Of a DNA stretch of 64,000 nucleotides, positions 11,432 through 21,700 are shown in pieces. A program made the translations under genes and the position numbers. The stretch's first letter is position 1. Each line of letters opens with the position of its first letter. The DNA comes from Cryptomeria japonica (Eukaryota > Streptophyta > Pinopsida > Cupressales > Cupressaceae): NCBI RefSeq assembly GCF_030272615.1, contig NC_081413.1, forward strand, positions 718,727,867 through 718,791,866, written 5' to 3'. The notes under the pieces are model-generated. The model did not search any database. It saw only the letters and a program-made list of their open reading frames with translations, and was not told the origin of the DNA.

Positions 11432-12415
11432 AACTTAATGCATGAAACAAAAGGAAAACAACATCCACAACACATGACACAAATATTTTGACGTGGAAAC
11501 CCTGTAAGGGGAAAAACCATGGTGGGAAACCCTACCCACAATCAGATGATACTACTGTAAATAGTAAGTGAATACAATAATGGGGTCTGCACATGTAGAA
11601 AGGCCAACTGCCTAGAGCTCACTGCTCAATCACAAAATAAGAGTCACACTGACTACACAGTTGGATGGTTAAATCTAATAACAATGTACTGCTTCAATTT
11701 AGCATCTTCAATGGTGGATTTAGTACTGGTTTAACCTCTGAGCATGAGGACCAAACACCTTCATAACCTTTAACAGCCTTCCTTCAGCCTTTAGATGATA
11801 TCTATGTGATTCGCACAAGGATCTACTTATGTTCACTCTTCACAATGATCTCAACATGTATGCATATATCCTACAAATAAGATCTTAAAATTATTTATAC
11901 AAAACCTAAGACCTCATCATTAGGTCGGCTCCTAAAATATATTACATTTAAATTAATTACAAAATAAGCCTTGGTGAAATACAATATGTCAGCCTCAATA
12001 TATTTACACATTATCCAATCAATAAATCATTTCCAAATTGTGTCGTGTTGATCTGGAACATGATATCATATGTCGGTTCATAACTTGGACCTATATGCCG
12101 GTTAAGGTAAATATGTGAACCCGATCAATCCAATATGAAAAACACCAAATGCAAACATCCAATCCATGTCTTCAACATAACCAAATGTTCTCCAGATGAT
12201 AACAAGTCATCATCAACTTCCTGAGTTATCGGTGAAACATATACTGGTGACTGTGCATAAGCCAATATCCTCCATACCAGGACCACAATGTGCTAGTTCA
12301 AAACCAAACCAATATAACCAGAGTGCCAAATCAACAATGTAGACCTCCAGAAAGATAAGTGCTAACATCAATGACAAAACCAATGCAATGCATGAAGTCA
12401 TCCATAATACCAACA

Positions 12416-12482
12416 GCACGTGATAAGTTTCTAGATGGTTTTGGTGCATAAAGATAACCATTTATCTTGGGAATGATCAAAT
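12416..12482 (+). repeat. 67-bp direct duplication flanking B1, right copy
   Basis: Identical to 8190-8256 at every base I compared. It starts directly after the ACCAACA end of B1, and the A3 LTR reading continues from 12483 without a gap relative to the A2 LTR. Confidence 0.93.
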
Positions 12483-13546
12483 GCATAGTATGAAGTGACA
12501 AATGCATGATGAGTTACAAGATTCAAAGTGCAGTGATCTAGGAGCGGTTGTAGATGCCTAGAAGAATGTGTATATGATTGCAATGTAATCTAATGGTCAA
12601 GATTGGACCAAGGTGTTTGTAATCTCTATGAGAATCGTAGTGTCTATATTGTGTTACCGACCTAATGTATTTTCTTATAAGGTTGATGATTTGATTCAAA
12701 TAGTCATTGGAAATTTGATAGTGTGAGAGTGATTGTTGTCGAACCAAGAGGTGTGTCTGCAGAATGTTGTGAAGGAAGATATGAGTGGTAAAGGATTTGA
12801 TTCAGCAAGAAAGTGTTATTTCCAGATCAGTCAAGAACCTGTTGTTCTCTAATCATTACAACAATTTTGAAATCCCCTCACAGGGTAAGCTCTAACAAGC
12901 TTGTTGTTGAAATCCTCTAACTAAGTGATCCATTAGCTTGGATTTCAAATCTTCCACTGAGGTTACCTTTAACAGGGTATTTGTAGTCAATCCCTTAACC
13001 GAGTGGTCCTTAACCAGATATGTTCCTAACTGAACATTATTGTATAAGCTTCTAACAAGGCTTGGCTCCTAACAAGGCAAACTTTAGAAGAGTTCAAGAA
13101 TACTTGTGGGTATTCATCCCTACCGTGGTTTTTCCCATTTGGGTTTCCACATGAAAAATCATTGTGTTAAGTGGTGAATGATTTTGTGGATGTGTTTTTT
13201 ATATGGTTGATATGAATGACTAGTAAATCAAAATAGATATATTTAAATGACTGGAAATGATCTAAAATATTTTATTACTGATATGAGTGAAGTGGTTTAA
13301 GGTTTTGGTCAAATAGTATTTAAGTTTCAGATCCATTGCATTATATCATTGAAGTATTAGGTCAACCGGTAAGGTTTAACAGTGTTGCTGCAGATTTGTT
13401 TTAGTGTCTAAATCGACAATCTTTGTGAGTTGATTCTAAGTTGGAAATGAGTTTGGTGAAAGTTTAGTTAATTTTGTATCTACTGATTCACCTCACCCCC
13501 CCCTCTCAGTAGTTGACCGGATCTTTATAGTTTCATCATATTATCA
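12483..13546 (+). repeat. 3' LTR of Copia A3, second part
   Basis: Continues the family-A LTR to its end, TTTCATCATATTATCA. It contains the degenerate array of TTAAC-N-GGGT-like units at about 12850-13090, the CCCATTTGGG plus TTTCCACATG block near 13130, and the C-rich stem-loop at 13480-13512 (loop lengthened to 19). After 13546 the sequence is Copia B2 integrase, so A3 sits inside B2. Confidence 0.88.
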
Positions 13547-14134
13547 CCTATTTCCTCCTATAAGATGTGAGTATAGATTTTCTCAGAAGTAGCCAGAAGC
13601 TAATATACCTCACATGTACTGGAGAGAAGCAATGAATACAATGGTTTACGCTTTCAATAGAGTTCACATCAAAGGTGAAACTGGTAAGACCCCTTATGAA
13701 CTATAGTTTGGTAATACTCCTACTCTTAAGTATTTCAGAATATTTGGAAGCAAATTTTATATTAGGAGAGATGAGTGTGTTGGTAAATTTGATCCTAGAA
13801 GTGATGAAGCAATATTTCTTGGTTATTCATCTAAGAGAAAGACATATAGACATTTCAATAAAAGATTGCAGAAGATCATTGAGATTACTAATGTAAAGAT
13901 ATATGAACACTTTAAAATATTTGTAGATTCTAAACTGGTAGTTGAGATGATCATAAATGAACCATTATAGAGTGCACTGGTACATAATGTTGATCCAGTC
14001 ACATTGGCATCATCTGAGAATTCCATAGTGACTGAAGAACAACAACATGTAAATAAACCCCGGTATGTAAGACTGAACAACTCAGAAAATCAGATAATTG
14101 GGAATAAGTATCAAGGAGTTATGACAAGAGGAAG
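13547..14134 (+). pseudogene. Copia B2 integrase fragment, upstream of the Gypsy insertion
   Basis: From about 13585 the plus strand encodes the integrase C-terminal half: MYWREAMNTMVYAFNRVHIK, KTPYEL, YFRIFGSK, IFLGYSSKRK, then the variable linker with PRYVRLNNSENQIIGNK. It matches B3 (minus strand, 34540-33950) closely. Several TAG stops break it. At 14134 it is cut by the Gypsy element and resumes at 30287 in the same linker. The first 40 bases are too altered to assign. Confidence 0.87.
14130..14134 (+). repeat. Target site duplication of the Gypsy element, left
   Basis: GGAAG here and at 30282-30286, directly outside the two LTRs; 5 bp is typical for Ty3/Gypsy integration. Removing the element and one copy restores the Copia B2 linker reading. 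Confidence 0.95.
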
Positions 14135-15539
14135 TGTAGTCACATAAATCTGTCCACTTAATTAAATGAATACTTAGTATTTATTTGATTATTTAACCAT
14201 CAATTAATAATTAATTAAATTAATATTTAATTAATTCATCTTAACCCTATTCTCCTATTAATTAAATAAATTATTCAATTTATTTGATTTAATTCACTTA
14301 ACCAAATTCAGACCATTAATTAAATAAATAAATCATATTTATTTAATTAAATCTTCTCTCACATTTAAATAAATTAATATTTATTTAAAACCCCCAAAAT
14401 CCCACCTCTCACATTTAAATAAATAAATCATTTATTTAAATCACCTTTATCCTCCACCCACTTGCATTTTCCTACAAATACAAGTTGCACAATTATTTTA
14501 AATAAATAATTTATTTAAATCACCTTTATCCTCCACCCACTTGTATTTTCCTACAAAAGCAAGTTGCACAACTATTTTAAATAAATTATTTATTTAAAAT
14601 CCTATTTATCCTCACCCACTTGAAACCTTTAATGGTTTCCCTTAAAGTATTCAAACTTGATGGCTTTAAAGTCTTCAAACTTGATGGCTTCCTTCTATAA
14701 TCTTCTTAAGACTTTAATGGTTTTCCTTAAAGTCTTCAAGCCTTTAATGGTTTCCCTCAAAGTCTTCAAGCATTTTAAATGCTTTATCTTCTTTTTCTCA
14801 TTTAAATAAATTAATATTTATTTAAATATTTATCCAAATTCAACTTACACCATTTAATTGAAATAAATGATTTTATTTTAATTGAAAATACCAAAATTTC
14901 TCCCACTTGCATTTTCCTACAAAATCCACTTGTATGCCTAAACCCCTTCTAGATTCTTCTAAACCCTTCCTAATTAGCCTAATCCATCCCCTAAATATTG
15001 TCACATTCCTAAGCAAATTGGAGTCACTTCTCAAAGACTCCAAAGTCTTTGAAAAGCAATTAATGCTTTGTGTGTTCAACAAATTAACCCTCAAAGTCTT
15101 GGATAACCTTTGAAAGCTTCCAACCTTCAACCACTAAATGGCTCAAAGTCTTTGATAACCATTGAAGGCTTTCAACCTTCAACCACTTAATCCCCAAAGT
15201 CTCCAATAACCATTAATGGTTACCTCAAACCCTCCCACATGGTTAAAACATTTGTTTTGACTCAACCTCTACCCAACCCAAGGGTCTCATCAAGCCTTTA
15301 ATGCTTTGACCATGATTATCTCTTAATCATTTGCACAAAGGTTTATCCTTGCATTAACTCCTAATACAGTGGGTAATCCTAATTTAGGCTTGACCCTTAC
15401 CTTCTAGATAACCATGAGGTCTTCTCAGGCCTTTAATGCCTCCAACCTCTTCTCTCAACCCAATCCTATGTTGAAACTTGTCACCATTTTATTGGTGCCA
15501 ATTGTGCACATGGATCCCCAACTTTCAATCCTAACCCTT

Positions 15540-15561
15540 GTTAAGATTGCTCAATCTTAAC
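15540..15561 (+). promoter_or_regulatory. 10-bp inverted repeat upstream of the LTR TATA box
   Basis: GTTAAGATTG, two bases, then CAATCTTAAC: a perfect 10-bp stem 21 bases before the TATA box. It is repeated at 29831-29852 in the 3' LTR. It could be a dimeric factor site; no factor is assigned. Confidence 0.6.
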
Positions 15562-15582
15562 CCTTCATTTCTCTATTTCTTC

Positions 15583-15590
15583 TATAAATA
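15583..15590 (+). promoter_or_regulatory. TATA box of the Gypsy LTR promoter
   Basis: TATAAATA, the best core promoter word in the LTR. Transcription would start about 25-35 bases on, near 15615-15625, leaving about 370 bases of R-U5. The same word is at 29874-29881 in the 3' LTR. Confidence 0.7.
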
Positions 15591-15992
15591 GAACCCTTCT
15601 CCTCAAGCAAAAAAAAGAAGCATTTAGAGTATTGTTGTTATACTGGCATTAGCATAGAGCTTTTTCATAGCATCACTATCTACTCTTGCATAGTATTTGC
15701 TTATCATATTCAACCATCTTGAATCTCCATATGGCATCCATGGCTAGTGCTAAAAGCTGAGAGCTACACTCATTTGGGACTTGGAGAGGAGAGGAACAAG
15801 GGAGGAGCAACTATGAGCATCTTGATTAGCTATTTCATTCTATGTTTATATGCTTTCTATTTCATGCTTAATATCTCTCTTGATATGCCTGTTTAGGATA
15901 ATCTTTTGTTGCTAACACTAACGTTTGTTTCTTGTGCTCTTGTGTGTGTTGCCATCAAACAGATTTTCTAATCCTTTTTGCAGAGCATCATT

Positions 15993-16013
15993 TGGTGAAC
16001 CCGACGTGAATCC
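15993..16013 (+). other. Primer binding site, tRNA-Trp-like
   Basis: TGGTGAACCCGACGTGAA followed by TCC, two bases after the LTR. Its complement has tRNA 3'-end geometry (7-nt acceptor strand, 5-nt T stem, T loop) and matches the 3' end of plant nuclear tRNA-Trp(CCA) as I remember it. The tRNA identity is from memory; the geometry is seen. Confidence 0.75.
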
Positions 16014-17731
16014 AAACACCAAAAAGATCATTTTTTTTTTTAACCAATAACATGTTTGAATGTTGAAAATGTCACACAGGTTGCGATTTTGACACTGTTT
16101 TGGTGCGTTTGGCATTATTTTGGCGCTATTCCCCCTGTTTCAGTGCTTTTCCCTTCTCTGTCTTTCCCTTTCTTTTAATACGTTTGTGTTAAATAGTGCC
16201 TCTGTTCAAACGCAGACTAGCGCTATTGTAACAAAACGTTGTACAAATCACCTTGTAACCAAAAAAAAAAAAAAAAAAAAAATTTAGGCTTGTAGAAGCC
16301 CACCAAATAGGCAGATTTTACTAACTATTTTTCTCTTTTGTGCAGATTTAAATTAGATTAAAGAGTAGATTTATATTTTTTACTAACTTGTTTTTGAAGT
16401 TGGTTTTAAAAATGAATTCACTTTTTATTTTGGTTTAAAATTAACTTCACATTTCAAATTTGGGCTTTTGAAAAAGAATCACACATTTGTTTGGGGCTCT
16501 TAAAAAGAATTTCATTGTTCAAAGGTAAAAAGAACCACAAACTTATACAAAAACAACTTTATTTTTTTTTTAGTTAGGAAACAAACTTCATTTTGGTGCT
16601 TAAAATCAACAAGGCAAATTTTATTTCTTGCATCAAGATAAAACTCACAATCCACACTTCCATTTTTGGTGCAAATAAAATTCACAATCAACTTGTCTCA
16701 TTTTTAAAGCAATCTTACTTCATGCAAACGTGTTTTTCATTAAGTTGACCAGGATTTGCAAATTCTAGTTTACTCAAACAATTGCCTTTGAAAATTAAAA
16801 AGAACACCATGATTGTTGGAGCAACATCTCCAAATAGTTAGATCACATTGCAATGATAGATTAAAAAGAACAGGTGTTTTTCGTGCTTGGCACACTTGTG
16901 CAAAGAGTTGGTCGAGTGGTCCTACTTCTAACACACACTATCCTCTCCCTTGGCTTTCGTGGTCCTAGGTGCAAGAGAAAAGTGTTAGTAACACTCACAT
17001 TTTATCTTTTTAAGAGAGGCCTGCCAAGGGATCGATACTCTTGGGAACGACCTCGAGCGGTAAATCCTTCGAGCCGCTATAGAAATCAGGTGAGAGCGAA
17101 AGCTGTAGCCTTGGGTATAGCTGTTCCTACAGTGTAACTGGCCGAAAGGACAAATGGGCCCCACCACCAGTTACAAGGCTCTTAAGTGAGTCACTGCAGA
17201 ATGAACTTATGTCCAAAGCCATCGAACATGACTAAACACCTTTAAGTAGTAGCCCACCTGTTCTATTGATTGAGGATATTTGAGGTATAATTTAGTGCAA
17301 GAGCATAGATGGTTTTGCTCCCAAGATACTCACCATACATATTTCCTTGAGTAGAAACATAGCTTTTTGAAAAGTCACTTGTGGCTTGATAAAAGTGGTG
17401 ACTCCCCCATCATAGGGATCATCTATTTGTTATGCTCGTGCAAGACTTAGTATATCACATCCTTACCTGCCATGGCGGGATTCATAAGGTATGTAGTACC
17501 AAAGTCGAAGAAATATCAAGATGTGGGCTAAATTTATCACAACTGGCCATTTGACCTTAGGGATAAAGAGTGTTTGAAGTGTGTTCGTTTTACAGACCTA
17601 GTGCAAATTGAGCCGACTTCAGGCTTTGGAATTACACCTTAAAATAAATCTAAAGGAAGGGTCAAAAACAAGTCCAAGGATTGGGTTGATCTAGACCCAT
17701 ACTCATTTGTGCCTTTTGAGGCAACATTCTT

Positions 17732-17986
17732 GTGTTTGTGTGCTTGCTTTGTTTTCTTGTCAAAGAAAAATCAGAAAATCAATCCCAAAAACAAAGTATT
17801 CATCCAACATCTGTCAACACAACCAAAAACATCAAAAACAAGGTACAAACAAACAAAGAATCAAAAATTTATGACCATTCTTCACATCTTGCGAAAGAAG
17901 AAGTGTCATCAGAATATCACCTTGAAAAGGAGACCACTAAGCTCAAAGGCTTTGATCAAAAGGAGGAAATTCTTCTATCTCAATAG
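17732..17986 (+). CDS. Possible small leader ORF, 84 codons
   Basis: An open frame of 84 codons, Lys/Glu/Ser-rich, polar after the first ten residues, with no motif I recognise. Another frame (17709-17990) overlaps it, so at most one can be real. Some Tat/Ogre elements carry an extra ORF before gag, the only reason to mention it. No Kozak support and no second diverged copy here to test for conservation. Confidence 0.2.
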   Translation: MFVCLLCFLVKEKSENQSQKQSIHPTSVNTTKNIKNKVQTNKESKIYDHSSHLAKEEVSSEYHLEKETTKLKGFDQKEEILLSQ

Positions 17987-18023
17987 ATGAATCTTTGTCT
18001 CACATAGAGTCTTTCTACATCGC

Positions 18024-18254
18024 ATGCGTCTATACCTTCAAGGTAAAACAAATGAGTTTGATTCAGAATTATTGAACCGCAGAGCTTTTATGCAATATAG
18101 AGCTCTGAGTTATCACAAAAATCAAGGAGGAAAGATTAATCCCAACTTCTTCCCAAACATCTGTATCACCTACAACACAGCTCGAGAAGTGCCACCAACG
18201 CCCGAAAGGGAAGAGATAGAGTTTGTCCCATTTGTAACACAAAGTTTTTATTGA
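18024..18254 (+). CDS. Possible small leader ORF, 76 codons
   Basis: Open frame of 76 codons starting MRLYLQGKTNEF, ending 454 bases before gag. No recognised domain. Listed because it is the last sizeable frame before gag and could affect gag initiation. Confidence 0.2.
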   Translation: MRLYLQGKTNEFDSELLNRRAFMQYRALSYHKNQGGKINPNFFPNICITYNTAREVPPTPEREEIEFVPFVTQSFY

Positions 18255-18708
18255 AAGTTGAAAACATTTCCATCCATCATCCCACTCATACATCATCACT
18301 TCATCATCAATTCATCCCAAAACTCTCAAAACATTCAGAGGTTCTTGTCCCAAGATCCTTTTTTAGATATTGCTTGAAATCAAAACACATCACATCACTT
18401 TTAGATTGTTTCTACATCTAGGATAAGCTCATCCTAAGAGACACATCTACGCAGGTTAAAACTAGTTCATGAGTGAATCCTCTCATTGCTAGGTAGTCAA
18501 AATCTGTAACACATCTCAGATTTCTCTACACCTTATCACATCCAAACTTATCAAACAAACAAGCAATTCAAAGAAAAGAATTTCGGTTACATCTACCTTA
18601 AAAGTGCTAGAGATCCCCATACAACACGAATCACCAACCAATCAATCTTGCATTTCATCACCACTCATCATCATCTTCAATCAACTTCAACACAAACTTA
18701 CAAACAAA

Positions 18709-21700
18709 ATGGCTCAAACCCGATCGCGATCAAGGCAACGAGAAATAGAAATTGAGGAAGAAGAAGACAACCTCAATGAATTTCAAGAAGCACTTGGAGG
18801 AATTGTAACTGATGAAAACCCAAGTACTCCCACTCCTTCAACAATCGAAAGGGCTCAGCATAACCCTCACTTCAACAGATTATTTGATGAAATATTAAGG
18901 AGCAATGCGGATGCTCACTTCTTAAAACTTGCTCAAGAAGGAGCCAAACTCCCCTCAGACTTTGATCTTGCCCAATTAAGACAAGCATCAGAAAGACAAA
19001 GTCACCATGAGGAGGAAAGGCGTAGAGATCCCATCAGATATAACATCCCTCGAGGTAACCCACCACCTCCTCCTCCAAATGAAATGGAGATGTTGCGGCA
19101 ACAAGTCGCGAATCTCGCCCAACAACTTCATAGTGGTGTTAAGACCAATCAATTTTCACTTAACGACATCTGTCCCTATCCGTTTGATAGGAATCTTTAT
19201 ATGCCACCCTTTCCACGCGGGTTTGAAACACCAAAATTCAAAAAATATAGAGGAAAGGGAGATCCCCGCGATCATGTCCGAGAATTTCATTCCGCTTGTC
19301 TTGAAGTGGCTTATGAGGACACATACCTAATGCGCCTTTTTCCCCAAAGCTTGGGAGGAACCACCACATCATGGTTTTCCCGACTACCAGGTGGCATAAG
19401 AACATTTGAGGAACTCATCCAGAAGTTCCTATCTCATTACTCTTATAATATTGAACGCGACATCACCATGGCTGATCTATGCAACACCAAACAAAAACCA
19501 GGTGAATTATTCTCAGTATTCCTGCAACGATGGCGCCAAATGTCTAGCAGACGTTCTCTTCAGTTACCTGAACGAGAACTAGTGGAAATTTTCATTTCCA
19601 ACTTAAACGAAGAAATTGAATTTCACCTGGATGTCAAAGACACAGACTCTTTTAACGATATGATCACCAAGGGTATAAAATGTGAAAGGGCACTCATCAA
19701 AAAAGGACTCATCAAAATCTTTAATGAAACCAAAGATGGTCCTCGCCCGCGTTTCAATAGTGATAAACCGAACTTCTGGAACAAGAATAAGAATATCGTT
19801 AACGATGGAGTTGTGGACGCTCGGACTGTCCAAAATGCACAACCTGTGGTTCGATTTGCAGGACAAAATCCTCCACCTCAAAATAACACAAATGTGCTTC
19901 CTAATCAAGGTCGCATCACATCTCAAGATGAACCAAGACCCCGTCCACAAAAACAAAAACGCACATACACTCCCTTAGGGGAACCCATTGAAACAGTGAT
20001 GCGACAACTCATTTCTCAGAATTTGATCACTCTACCTAAGCTATCCAACTATGAACCTCAGGTCAAACCAGCGTGGTGGCGAGATACTGAACACTGTGAG
20101 TTTCATCAAGGAAGAGGACACAAGACAAGTAATTGTCACCGATTGAAAGATCTCATTCAAGATCTTATTGATCGAGGAGAAATTGAGATTGAAGGACATG
20201 ATCCGAAAACGACCAATAATGATCATCAGATGTTCAAAAATCCACTTCCATCACAAGATCAAAGGGGTCCTTCCACGTCTAGACGAGGTCCTGATACCAC
20301 TGATTATACGCAAGCTGCGTATAATTACACTGTCAATCACCTGTATGATGCCAGTGAACAAATTGCAACTATCACCTTCAAAAATCCCACCTCAAATTGC
20401 AATGTTGTTACACGTCGTGGCAAAGTTACCATCAAGGCAGCTCCACAAGGCACCACCTCCATCCCAAAGCAGTACAATCTTGTGGAACAATTAGATAAAA
20501 CGCCTGCGCTCATTTCCATTTTAGAGCTATTACGCCTATCACCATCTCATAAAACAATCTTGGATCAAGCACTCCAAGAAGCGTCAGTCCCTGCAAACCT
20601 GAACACGGACCAATTTCAAGCCATGGTTGGAAATCTAAAGTCATCACCTTGTCTCACTTTTTCTGAAAGTGACAACTCTTCTTTCCAACAACCTCATAAC
20701 GCCTCACTCCACATTGAAGGCTTTGTCAACCAACACAGGATCAAGCGAGTCTTGATCGATAATGGAGCAGGCCTAAACATTTGCACACTACAGTTGGTCA
20801 CAGCATTGGGATATGCAATAGAATCAGTGGATCCTCGCAAGAAGATCACCATCAAGGCCTATGATGATGCAGAGCGTTCATCCAAAGGAGCTGTGGTACT
20901 ACCAATCCGAGTGGGCCCTGTGGTAAAGCACATCATTTGTCAGGTTCTGGACCTTCCTCTACCATATAATCTATTATTAGGGAGACCTTGGATACATGCC
21001 ATGCAAGCCGTTCCATCTACCTACCATCAATGTATCAAGTTCCCACATAATGGTGCAGAGATCACAATCCTGGGTGATGCAAATCCTTTTGCATTTTGCC
21101 ATAATATCAGCCATCAACCAGAAATTACTGTTCCTAATAATAGGGAAGCCATTTCCTCCACATCATATGTAAATCCCGCCTCTCTTGCTAGTTCAAACAC
21201 CCCTATACCCAAGCAAGAAAAGCTTAAGATGAAAATCACAGAGGAAGGTCCTGGAGAATACAACTTGAGTCAGCTCTTTTGTGTGGGACAAATGCCCACT
21301 TCTCCTAGAACACATGGTAAACCACAGCAGTTGCTCCAGCAACCACTAATCACGCCTCCATGTGCCTTAACGCCTTTCATTCTTGGAAAGAGTCAAGAGG
21401 AAGAGACACAAGATGAGGACCTGGCGGACTGGATCTATAAAGATCCCATCACCACTGACAAACCGCAAGTTACACTTCCTACGGAACAATATGGCAAAGG
21501 CCTCCTCATTATGCAAAGAATGGGATATGATGGTCAGAGTGCTTTGGGATACTGCAAACAAGGACGACACGAACCTCTACTACCAGAATTCAAGCCCAAA
21601 GGTAATATAGGCCTTGGCTTTGAAAAAGAGATCCTTCCTAAACTCAGATTCAAAGGAAAACCCAGCAAACCATTTTGCCCACCTACTGCAAAGAGGATAC

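Larger units (their letters stand above)
8257..12415 (-). mobile_element. Solo LTR B1 (family B), split by a LINE
   Basis: Read on the minus strand it starts TGTTGGTATTATGG and ends CGATTCCTAACA. Without the LINE and one LINE TSD it is about 1,115 bp, matching family-B LTRs at 32230-33278 and 36561-37612. No internal Copia sequence is attached, so it is a solo LTR. The C-rich stem-loop is at 8276-8301 (CAACTGA/TCAGTTG). The element-to-host joints are the 67-bp repeats, not 5 bp. Confidence 0.87.
14135..15990 (+). repeat. 5' LTR of the Gypsy element
   Basis: TGTAGTCAC...GAGCATCA, 1,856 bp. U3 is strongly AT-rich with many TTTAAATAAAT palindromic words, and has an imperfect direct repeat of about 79 bp (from 14441 and from 14520, with a decayed third start near 14598) and several copies of CTTTAATGGTTTCCCT plus TTAAAGTCTTCAA between 14627 and 14790. 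Small ORFs inside are not genes: they recur in the other LTR only because the LTRs match. Confidence 0.95.
16014..18708 (+). other. Gypsy 5' leader (untranslated region)
   Basis: 2.7 kb between primer site and gag. It has a run of 22 A at 16261-16282, AT-rich sequence to about 16860, and a more GC-balanced island at about 16870-17170 with inverted repeats AGCGG/CCGCT (17056-17060, 17074-17078) and CTGTAG/CTACAG (17103-17108, 17127-17132). The island could hold packaging or translation signals; this is inference. Several short frames lie here, treated separately. Many AUGs precede gag, so simple scanning from the cap is unlikely. Confidence 0.7.

Noticed and set aside
13675-13896. Plus-strand ORF of 73 codons, with similar ones at 34187-34408 and 57552-57773
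   Set aside because: These are a shadow frame of Copia integrase; the true frame reads GKTPYEL, YFRIFGSK and FLGYSSK.
14873-15130. ORF of 85 codons in the 5' LTR, repeated at 29164-29421
   Set aside because: It recurs only because the two LTRs match; it lies in U3 before the TATA box and has no recognisable protein feature.
16909-17038. tRNA- or SINE-like A box (TGGTCGAGTGGT) and B box (GATCGATAC) in the Gypsy leader
   Set aside because: The spacing of about 110 bases is too long for a tRNA, no cloverleaf can be drawn, and such short boxes occur by chance.
18604-18708. Extended N-terminus of the Gypsy polyprotein starting at 18604
   Set aside because: The codon at 18604 is GTG; the first ATG in frame is 18709 in good context, and the extra 35 codons show no Gag similarity.
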